Source: Afipia birgiae 34632 | Lineage (GTDB): Bacteria > Pseudomonadota > Alphaproteobacteria > Rhizobiales > Xanthobacteraceae | Assembly: GCF_000308295.2 (NCBI RefSeq) | Contig: NZ_HG326652.1 | Coordinates: 932,392 to 996,391, forward strand | DNA: 64,000 bases | Reading direction: 5' to 3' | Shown: positions 52,046 through 58,265 of the stretch, piece after piece | Position numbering within the stretch: position 1 is the first letter of the stretch | How the letters are laid out: the number at the start of each line of letters is the position of its first letter | Notes under the pieces: generated by a model | Databases searched by the model: none | Seen by the model: only the letters and a program-made list of their open reading frames with translations | What the model was told of the DNA's origin: nothing | Translations under genes and position numbers: made by a program

Positions 52046-52084
52046 TGACAGCGGGCACGCTGAGCCTGCGAATCAGGAGAGACC

Positions 52085-52393
52085 ATGAACAGACGACCGC
52101 GCCGGAACCACACCCCGGCCTTCAAGGCGAAGGTGGCACTTGCCGCCGTCAAGGGTGACCGGACGATAGCCCAACTGGCCGAGCATTTTGACGTCCACCC
52201 CAATCAGATTACCGCCTGGAAGGCCCAGTTGGAGGGCGGTGCTTCCGGAGTTTTCGGATCGGGGAACATGGCGGCGGCCGCGCCTGCTATCGACGTGAAG
52301 TCGCTGCACGCCAAGATCGGGGAGCTGACGCTGGAGAACGATTTTTTAGAAGGAGCGCTCACCAAGGCGGGATTGCTGAGCGCAAAGCGATGA
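52085..52393 (+). CDS. IS3-family transposase OrfA
   Basis: The 102-residue protein is a typical IS3 OrfA: a helix-turn-helix DNA-binding part (RRNHTPAFKAKVALAAVKGD, AQLAEHFDVHPNQITAWKAQ) followed by a leucine-zipper-like helix (LHAKIGELTLENDFLEGAL). GGAGAG precedes the ATG. Its stop overlaps the OrfB ATG (ATGA). IS3 elements often make an OrfAB fusion by -1 frameshift; I see no classic A-rich slippery run here, so reinitiation may operate. Confidence 0.93.
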   Translation: MNRRPRRNHTPAFKAKVALAAVKGDRTIAQLAEHFDVHPNQITAWKAQLEGGASGVFGSGNMAAAAPAIDVKSLHAKIGELTLENDFLEGALTKAGLLSAKR

Positions 52394-53217
52394 TCGACCG
52401 TGAGCACGATCTGTCGATCACCAGGCAGGCTGAGGTTCTGCGGATCAGCCGCGGCAGCGTCTATTACCTGCCGCGTCCGGTGCCGGACGCCGATCTCGCG
52501 ATCATGCAGCGTCTCGATCGGCTGCACCTGGAGTATCCCTTCGCCGGTTCGCGTATGTTGCGAGGCCTGCTGGCTTTGCAGGGGTGCAAGATCGGCCGCC
52601 GGCATGTGAAGACGCTAATGAAGCGGATGGGGATAGAGGCGCTCTATCGCCGTCCGCGCACCACGAAGCCCGAGCCGAGCCACAAGATCTATCCGTATCT
52701 GCTGCGCGGCATGCAGATCACGCGGCCGAACCAGGTCTGGGCGATGGACATCACCTACATCCCGATGGCGCGTGGCTTCGTCTATCTCGCCGTCGTGCTG
52801 GACTGGGCGACCCGCCGGGTTCTGTCCTGGCGGCTGTCGATCACGATGGAGGCGGCCTTCTGCGTAGAGACCCTGGAGGATGCTCTGGCTCGTCACGGCA
52901 AGCCGGAGATATTCAACACGGACCAAGGCTCGCAGTTCACCGGCTCGGCCTTCACCGGCCTGCTCGCCAGCAACGGCATTGCCATCAGCATGGACGGCAA
53001 GGGCGCATGGCGCGACAACGTCTTCGTCGAACGGCTGTGGCGCAGCGTCAAATACGAGGAGGTGTACCTGCGGGCCTACGAAAGCGTCGGCGAGGCGCGC
53101 GACTCGATCGGCCGATACCTCGACTTCTACAATGGTCGCCGACCGCACCAAAGCCTTGACGACGCCACACCCGATCAAGCCTACTTCAACCAGCCGCCAT
53201 TCCGCTTGGCGGCCTAA
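52390..53217 (+). CDS. IS3-family transposase OrfB (DDE integrase domain)
   Basis: The 275-residue protein holds the rve-type catalytic core. Visible acidic residues are Asp in VWAMDITYIPM, Asp in IFNTDQGSQFTG, and Glu in NVFVERLWRSVKYEEVY. The HTH_21 region (FAGSRMLRGLLALQG) and the C-terminal FYNGRRPHQSLDDATP are intact, so the element looks complete and potentially active. No frameshift or internal stop is present. Confidence 0.94.
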   Translation: MIDREHDLSITRQAEVLRISRGSVYYLPRPVPDADLAIMQRLDRLHLEYPFAGSRMLRGLLALQGCKIGRRHVKTLMKRMGIEALYRRPRTTKPEPSHKIYPYLLRGMQITRPNQVWAMDITYIPMARGFVYLAVVLDWATRRVLSWRLSITMEAAFCVETLEDALARHGKPEIFNTDQGSQFTGSAFTGLLASNGIAISMDGKGAWRDNVFVERLWRSVKYEEVYLRAYESVGEARDSIGRYLDFYNGRRPHQSLDDATPDQAYFNQPPFRLAA

Positions 53218-53221
53218 ACCC

Positions 53222-53242
53222 GGCAGACGCTCCACTTATCGA
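53222..53242. repeat. Right inverted repeat of the IS3 element
   Basis: Begins GGCAGA and ends TCCACTTATCGA; complement of the left repeat except for three bases. It starts 5 bp after the OrfB stop. Confidence 0.75.
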
Positions 53243-53355
53243 GGCGGAGATTCTGTTCAGACAACCGGGACCGGCTCTCCTGCGTCGCGAATGAAATGGC
53301 TGATTCTCTCAATTAAGGAATCATCTGTGTTCGCCTGATGGATGCAGGGCGATAA

Positions 53356-55335
53356 ATGCCGATGGACAAGAGAATTGCTTCACTGACCGATGAAGGCCGC
53401 TACAGGCTGCTGGTTGAATCGGTGACCGACTACGCAATATACATGCTTGATCCGAACGGGATTGTCACAAGCTGGAATCCGGGGGCTCAGCGATTCAAGG
53501 GCTATCTGCCGGATGAAATCATCGGGCAGCATTTTTCAAGATTTTACACGCCGGAAGATCAGGCCACGGACCTTCCTGCGAGGGCGCTGCAAACCGCCCG
53601 CACCGAAGGAAAGTTCGAGGCGGAAGGCTGGCGCGTCCGGAAAGACGGAAGCTGCTTCTGGGCTAACGTCATTATTGATCCTATCCGCGCGCAGAATGGC
53701 GAGCTTATCGGCTACGCTAAAATAACGCGCGACCTTACCGAGCGGAAAGCGTCGGAAGAGGCATTGCGCCAAACTCAGGAACAGTTCCGGCTGCTTGTCC
53801 GTGGCGTGACCGACTACGCACTCTATCTGCTGGATACGGACGGGCGCGTCAGCAACTGGAATATCGGCGCCCAGCGCATCAAGGGTTATCTTCCGGAAGA
53901 AGTCATCGGAACCCATTTTTCCCGTTTCTATACGGATGAGGATCGCGAAACAGGCGAGCCGCAAAAGGCGCTCGATACCGTGCGGCGCGAAGGGCGTTTT
54001 GAGAAGGAAGGCTGGCGCCTGCGCAAGGACGGTTCGCGCTTCTGGGCGCATGTCGTCATCGACGCCATCCGCGATGATGACGGTCAGCTCATCGGCTATG
54101 CGAAGATTACCCGCGACATCACCGAGCGGCGCGAGATCGCGCTGAAGCTGGAACAAACCCGCGAAGCCTTACTTCAATCGCAGAAGATGGAAGCCATCGG
54201 CCAGCTCACTGGCGGCATCGCGCATGATTTCAACAATCTGCTCATGGCGATTATGGGCAGCCTTGAGTTGATGCGCAAACGAATGCCTGACGATCCTCGG
54301 CTGATGTCACTGCTGGCGAATGCAGTTCAAGGCGTCGAACGCGGGACGCTGCTCACCAAGCGTATGCTGGCGTTTGCGCGCCGGCAGGAACTGAAACAGG
54401 AAGCCGTCGATGTACCCGAGCTCGTGCGGGGCATGAGCGACTTGATGCGCCGGTCCCTCGGTCCTTCGGTGAACATCGAGACGCGCTTTCCGCTTCAAAT
54501 CCGCCCCGTGCTTGCTGATGCCAACCAATTGGAAATGGCGATTCTCAATCTGTCGGTGAATGCGCGAGACGCGATCGGAGACCGCGGCGACATCATCATC
54601 GGTACGCGCGAAGTCACTGTGGGTGCCGCCGACGATCAGTTGAGCCCGGGCGACTATGTTTGCATTTCCGTGACAGACAACGGGAGCGGCATGGATGAGG
54701 AAACCCTGCGCCGGGCCATGGAGCCGTTCTTTACCACCAAAGGAGTCGGGAAGGGCACGGGACTTGGATTGTCGATGGTGCATGGCCTTGCCGAACAGTC
54801 GGGCGGCCGCTTCAACCTGAAAAGCAAGGTCGGTGAAGGCACGACCGCGGAGCTCTGGCTGCCGGTCGCGGAGCCGGCCTCCGGCAAGGCAAGATCCAAT
54901 CTGAAAGCTGCTTCGCGGGTTGCGACGGCCGAACTGACGATCCTCGCGGTTGATGACGATCCGCTGGTATTGACCAACACGATGGCGATGCTTGAGGACC
55001 TTGGGCATCTCGTCCATTCAGCGAGCTCCGCCAAGGGCGCACTCAAGATTTTGGCGGGATATCCCGACATTGAACTGGTCATCACTGACCAGGCCATGCC
55101 GCAGATGACGGGAGTTCAACTCGCGAAAGCCATCGAGCGGGATTGGCCACACATTCCGGTTCTCATCGCGACAGGCTACGCGGAAATCGAGCCCGGTACT
55201 GCGAACGTTAGGCCGAAACTGGCCAAGCCTTTCACGCAGGCGGAATTGGCCAACGAAATTGCGCGGCTATCGGCTCGTACACGCAAGGCTGGCCGCGTTG
55301 TCAAAGTCCCGCGGACCGAGGCGAAGGACAAGTGA
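53356..55335 (+). CDS. Hybrid sensor histidine kinase with two PAS domains and a receiver
   Basis: The 659-residue soluble kinase has PAS-A (about residues 15-130) and PAS-B (about 140-258), both with FSRFYT and GYAKITRDxTER, then a dimerisation domain with His290 in GGIAHDFNNLLMAI, an ATPase domain (NLSVNARDAIGDRG, TDNGSGM, GKGTGLGLSMV) and a C-terminal receiver with phospho-acceptor Asp578 in VITDQAMPQMTG. No membrane helix is seen, so it senses inside the cell. The PAS repeats are so alike that they look like a recent internal duplication. No separate regulator gene is adjacent. Confidence 0.92.
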   Translation: MPMDKRIASLTDEGRYRLLVESVTDYAIYMLDPNGIVTSWNPGAQRFKGYLPDEIIGQHFSRFYTPEDQATDLPARALQTARTEGKFEAEGWRVRKDGSCFWANVIIDPIRAQNGELIGYAKITRDLTERKASEEALRQTQEQFRLLVRGVTDYALYLLDTDGRVSNWNIGAQRIKGYLPEEVIGTHFSRFYTDEDRETGEPQKALDTVRREGRFEKEGWRLRKDGSRFWAHVVIDAIRDDDGQLIGYAKITRDITERREIALKLEQTREALLQSQKMEAIGQLTGGIAHDFNNLLMAIMGSLELMRKRMPDDPRLMSLLANAVQGVERGTLLTKRMLAFARRQELKQEAVDVPELVRGMSDLMRRSLGPSVNIETRFPLQIRPVLADANQLEMAILNLSVNARDAIGDRGDIIIGTREVTVGAADDQLSPGDYVCISVTDNGSGMDEETLRRAMEPFFTTKGVGKGTGLGLSMVHGLAEQSGGRFNLKSKVGEGTTAELWLPVAEPASGKARSNLKAASRVATAELTILAVDDDPLVLTNTMAMLEDLGHLVHSASSAKGALKILAGYPDIELVITDQAMPQMTGVQLAKAIERDWPHIPVLIATGYAEIEPGTANVRPKLAKPFTQAELANEIARLSARTRKAGRVVKVPRTEAKDK

Positions 55336-55492
55336 GATCGCAGCCCGGGTGTCGTTGCAGCAACGTGGCCGCTTGCTGAAGATGCAAATGTAGAGACGTT
55401 CAAGGTCATCCGGCTTTCGAAGTGTCGCCGAACTGCGGTAAAGTCCGCAGGTTCGCTGGCGATTCCGGCGGAAGCTACGGGTGGGGGATTTG

Positions 55493-55768
55493 ATGGACGC
55501 ACAAGCATTTTTCAGCCAGCCGGGAGTTGGTTTTTTCACCATGCTCCTGATCGGCGCCATCGCCGGCTGGATCGCGGAGCGGGTCACCAAGTCCAACCAC
55601 GGCATCTTCACCAACATCCTGGTCGGCATCGCGGGCTCGTTCGTGGGCGCCAAGCTCGCGGAAATCGCGCAAGTGCCGGTGTTTGGCTTCTGGCGTACGC
55701 TGATTTCAGCCTCGATTGGCGCGGTCCTCCTGCTGTTTGCCTGGCGCATGATCCGCGGCGGTCGTTAA
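55493..55768 (+). CDS. GlsB/YeaQ/YmgE family membrane protein
   Basis: The 91-residue protein of the transglycosylase-associated family has three hydrophobic segments: FFTMLLIGAIAGWIAERVTK, ILVGIAGSFVGAKLA and LISASIGAVLLLFAWRMI. The GxxAGWxA and GxxGSFxG patterns are typical. These proteins are often stress-induced; their role is unknown. ATG 55493 has GGGGGA upstream; GTG 55481 is an alternative. A repeat copy follows 34 bp after the stop. Confidence 0.88.
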   Translation: MDAQAFFSQPGVGFFTMLLIGAIAGWIAERVTKSNHGIFTNILVGIAGSFVGAKLAEIAQVPVFGFWRTLISASIGAVLLLFAWRMIRGGR

Positions 55769-55801
55769 CCGCTCATCGGTCCTCAGCATCGAGCGGGCAG
55801 T

Positions 55802-55869
55802 CGCGGCATCGTTGCCGCGGCGCAACGGATGTTGCGTGCCTACAACACTTCGTGAACATTTAACCGTCG
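55802..55869. repeat. 68-bp double-hairpin repeat, copy 1
   Basis: Identical at 66 of 68 positions to 60595-60662. It contains two adjacent short stems: CGCGGCA-TCGT-TGCCGCG and GCGCAAC-GGAT-GTTGCGT (last pair broken in this copy), followed by TTCGTGAACATTTAACCGTC. Weaker similarity extends about 25 bp to the left in both copies. Copies are direct repeats 4.8 kb apart. Confidence 0.88.
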
Positions 55870-55968
55870 TCGCAGGCGCACAAGAAGAAGGCGAAGAAAT
55901 CCAAAGCCAAGAAAGCCGCGCCAGCGAGCGCAACACCAGCGCAGACGGCGCCGAAGAGTTCCTGTTAG
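55864..55968 (+). pseudogene. C-terminal remnant of a Lys/Ala-rich protein
   Basis: A 34-codon open stretch directly after a TAA encodes a basic tail (HKKKAKKSKAKKAAPASATP and onward to SSC) and ends at TAG 55966-55968. There is no start codon in frame. It is followed by a good terminator (55996-56024), so it looks like the 3' end of a gene whose 5' part was lost. Parent family not recognised. Confidence 0.5.
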
Positions 55969-55995
55969 CGTTTGTTCAATCGCCGCGGACGCGAA

Positions 55996-56024
55996 AGGCC
56001 GGCTGCAATGCCGGCCTCTTCTTT
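55996..56024 (+). terminator. Rho-independent terminator
   Basis: Perfect 8-bp stem AGGCCGGC / GCCGGCCT with a TGCAAT loop, followed by CTTCTTT. It lies 27 bp after the Lys/Ala-rich remnant and would insulate the XapX-FmdA operon from upstream transcription. Confidence 0.85.
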
Positions 56025-56326
56025 GGCGGTTATCACAACCATCCAGCATGTGCGACTCTGATGCATTCGGCAGCAACGCTCCTTCGGAGGGGGCGCGTTG
56101 GCCATCTGACCGGTGCTGACCTTTGACCGCACACGCCGAAAAACTTGACCATATGCACCCGCGTGCTCCGATTTTGTCGTCGTGCGCGCGTTTTAGACAA
56201 TTGAAAACGCGAGTTTATTTCCGCTCAGCGAGGCGGCGTGCGCCATAGGCTGTTCGCGACGCATCACGTTGCAGTCGCCGAAACGCTCGCTAAGCTTCAA
56301 GCATAAGAAAACATCGGAGAGGAAAC

Positions 56327-56362
56327 GTGACCCAGACTATCGTGATTGATGACGCAGCGTGA
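56327..56362 (+). other. Possible 11-residue leader peptide
   Basis: GTG start after GGAGAGGAAAC, encoding VTQTIVIDDAA and then TGA. The spacing is right for translation. It may be a leader peptide or the first codons of a deleted gene. Very short, so the call is weak. Confidence 0.25.
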
Positions 56363-56378
56363 TCGCGCATCGCCACTC

Positions 56379-56404
56379 GTAGTAATTCAAATCTGAATCA
56401 CTAC
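56379..56404. promoter_or_regulatory. Inverted repeat upstream of the XapX-FmdA operon
   Basis: GTAGTAATTCA (56379-56389) and TGAATCACTAC (56394-56404) pair at 10 of 11 positions around AATC. It lies 124 bp before the first XapX ATG. A candidate operator or mRNA hairpin; no link to the AraC-type protein is shown. Confidence 0.4.
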
Positions 56405-56527
56405 AGGCGAAGCAACCGGACCATTCAAATCTCTGATGACTGCACAACCGAGGGAGATTCCCGCGGCAGGAGATGTTTGTCCGCTGATGGCGATGTGCAT
56501 TCAACCCAAGTCAAAAAGGAGGAAACG

Positions 56528-56761
56528 ATGGAATATCTCTACGTCGGCCGTAACGAGCTCGTTGCCCTTGTCGTTGGGCTTGTCACCGGATTCCTGTACT
56601 CGCTGCTCAACCTGCCGATCCCGGCACCGAATGTGCTCGGCGGCATTCTCGCGATCATCTTCACCTTCGCCGGCTACGTGATCGTGAAGCTCATTCGCAA
56701 GCAGATCACGTTCGGCCGGCCTGAATCCTCCGAAGCGAAACCGCTTCGGGTCGAAGTCTAA
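56528..56761 (+). CDS. XapX (DUF1427) family membrane protein 1
   Basis: The 77-residue protein has two membrane helices flanking the XapX hallmark LPIPAPNVLGGILAI, then FTFAGYVIVKLIRKQ and a polar C-terminal tail of about 20 residues. XapX-domain proteins are small membrane proteins of unknown biochemical role. A perfect AGGAGG lies just before the ATG. It is followed 28 bp later by a paralog and then by an acetamidase/formamidase gene, so an amide-related membrane role is an inference from context. Confidence 0.85.
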   Translation: MEYLYVGRNELVALVVGLVTGFLYSLLNLPIPAPNVLGGILAIIFTFAGYVIVKLIRKQITFGRPESSEAKPLRVEV

Positions 56762-56789
56762 AGCATCAAAAAAATCAGGAGGAACGAAC

Positions 56790-56984
56790 ATGGTTCAGAT
56801 CAGTCTTGGTCTCATCGAACTACAGGCCGCCATCGTCGGTCTCATCACCGGCGTTCTCTACACGGCAGTGAATGCGCCGATCCCCGCGCCAAATGTTCTG
56901 GGCGGCATTTTCGCCATCGTCGGTACGTTCGTCGGCTATGTCGCCGTCGCCGCGCTTCGCCATCAAGTGACTTTCGTATTTTGA
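56790..56984 (+). CDS. XapX (DUF1427) family membrane protein 2
   Basis: The 64-residue paralog of the preceding product shares about 60 percent of residues in the core (APIPAPNVLGGIFAIVGTF against the same motif) but lacks the polar tail. Two membrane helices are predicted. AGGAGG precedes the ATG. Its stop is 20 bp before the fmdA ATG. Tandem unequal pairs of tiny membrane proteins often work as hetero-oligomers, which is worth testing here. Confidence 0.85.
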   Translation: MVQISLGLIELQAAIVGLITGVLYTAVNAPIPAPNVLGGIFAIVGTFVGYVAVAALRHQVTFVF

Positions 56985-57004
56985 ACACAAGGAGACTCAA
57001 TCTC

Positions 57005-58060
57005 ATGCTCAAGTCCATGATCAAAGGCACGACCGGACCGCAGCTTCACGATTTGAAGGCTACTCTCGAAACCATTCAGTGGGGCGCGTTCGACGGTTCG
57101 GTCGACCCGGTCCTTCACGTCAACTCCGGCGACATCGTGAAGATCGAATGCCTTGCTCACCATGCCGGCGATGCGCCGGATCTGCTGATGGATGATGTGA
57201 TCCGCGAAATTTACGAGACGGTGCCGCCGGAGAGCCGTACGCCTGGCGTCCATATCCTCACCGGCCCGATCTATGTCGAAGGCGCCGAGCCGGGCGATAC
57301 GCTGGAATGTCGCGTGCTGCACATGGAGCCGCGCCTCAAGTACGGTGTCAACTTCATCGCAAGCTGGGGTCTTCTGCACGAAGAATTTGGCCGGAAAGAA
57401 CACGTCATCATCTATGAGGCGGACGTTGAATCCCAGCTCGCCCGCGCTGTGTTCAAGTACGAATACGACACGCCCGAGAAGTCGTATCCGGGCATGATCA
57501 CGCCTGTCGATCATGCCAAGCGCAAGCCGGCACTCGAGAACGTCGTCGTTCCGCTCCGCCTGCACTTCGGCACTGCGGGTGTTTGTCCGGCGGCCGAGGG
57601 CAAGATCAGCACTGTGCCTCCGGGTGTGCACGGCGGCAACGTCGACAACCGCGAGTTCATCGCCGGCACCAGCATGTTCTACCCGGTGCATCGTGAAGGC
57701 GCGTTGTTCTGGGCTGGCGATACTCATTTTGCCGAAGGTGATGGCGAAGTGAACGGCACCGCCATCGAAGCGCACGTCAATGCCACCATCCAGCTCATCC
57801 TGCACAAGGGCGGCGCGGGCAAGAACCCGGTGTTGGAAACGCCGCGCGAGTGGATCTGCCACGGGTTCAGCGAGGACCTCGACGAAGCTGTCCGCGAGTG
57901 CGTTCTGGAGACCATTGGTCTGCTGCAGCGCAAATGGGGCATCACGCGCGAGGAAGCCTACTCGATCTGCAGCGTTGCTGGCGATCTGCGCGTCACCCAG
58001 GTGGTCGACGGCGTCAAGGGCGCACACATGGCGGTGCGCCGCGATCTGCGCCGACCGTAA
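57005..58060 (+). CDS. fmdA: Acetamidase/formamidase family protein
   Basis: FmdA-family enzymes hydrolyse formamide or acetamide to ammonia and the acid. The 351-residue protein has HVNSGDIVKIECLAHHAGD near the N-terminus, VHILTGPIYVEGAEPGDTLE, VPPGVHGGNVDNREF, and the metal/active-site motif GDTHFAEGDGEVNGTAIE at residues 238-255. ATG 57005 has AAGGAG 10 bases upstream; TTG 56981 is rejected. A strong terminator follows 20 bp after the stop. Exact substrate is not readable from sequence. Confidence 0.88.
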   Translation: MLKSMIKGTTGPQLHDLKATLETIQWGAFDGSVDPVLHVNSGDIVKIECLAHHAGDAPDLLMDDVIREIYETVPPESRTPGVHILTGPIYVEGAEPGDTLECRVLHMEPRLKYGVNFIASWGLLHEEFGRKEHVIIYEADVESQLARAVFKYEYDTPEKSYPGMITPVDHAKRKPALENVVVPLRLHFGTAGVCPAAEGKISTVPPGVHGGNVDNREFIAGTSMFYPVHREGALFWAGDTHFAEGDGEVNGTAIEAHVNATIQLILHKGGAGKNPVLETPREWICHGFSEDLDEAVRECVLETIGLLQRKWGITREEAYSICSVAGDLRVTQVVDGVKGAHMAVRRDLRRP

Positions 58061-58080
58061 AGTCACCCAGCGACTGGAAA

Positions 58081-58112
58081 GGGGAGGAAATACATTTCCT
58101 CCCCCTTTTTTT
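58081..58112 (+). terminator. Rho-independent terminator after fmdA
   Basis: Perfect 10-bp stem GGGGAGGAAA / TTTCCTCCCC with a TACA loop, followed by C and seven T. It ends the XapX-XapX-fmdA transcript, so the downstream fusion gene needs its own promoter in 58113-58265. Confidence 0.93.
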
Positions 58113-58265
58113 GGATTCCGGAATGATCCGTTTGTGCGTTGCATTCTGCCAGGACGGGATATCGCAGACGGAATGATGCACAGCGGATCGGCCTCGCCTA
58201 ATCATTGGTTTGAGAAAGGGCGCAGAGTTGTCATAGTTGTCGGTTCGGGCGATGGAGGAGACGCC

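Larger units (their letters stand above)
52017..53259 (+). mobile_element. IS3-family insertion sequence
   Basis: Two overlapping frames of an IS3-type transposase lie between inverted repeats 52025-52045 and 53222-53242 (18 of 21 matching). TGAACAG occurs outside both repeats (52017-52023; complement 53253-53259), but at different distances from them, so the exact tips are uncertain. No matching target duplication is seen next to these limits. Confidence 0.85.
56025..56527 (+). other. Long non-coding leader region before the XapX genes
   Basis: About 500 bp with no convincing protein gene. It is AT-richer than its surroundings in places (56190-56225 and 56360-56420). It holds a possible 11-codon frame with a good ribosome binding site (56327-56362) and an imperfect inverted repeat (56379-56404). 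The promoter of the XapX-FmdA operon should lie here, but I see no strong -35/-10 pair. Confidence 0.5.

Noticed and set aside
57780-58265. Upstream extension of the AraC::FmdA frame
   Set aside because: It overlaps the 3' part of fmdA in another frame and runs through a strong terminator; GTG 58266 has an excellent ribosome binding site.
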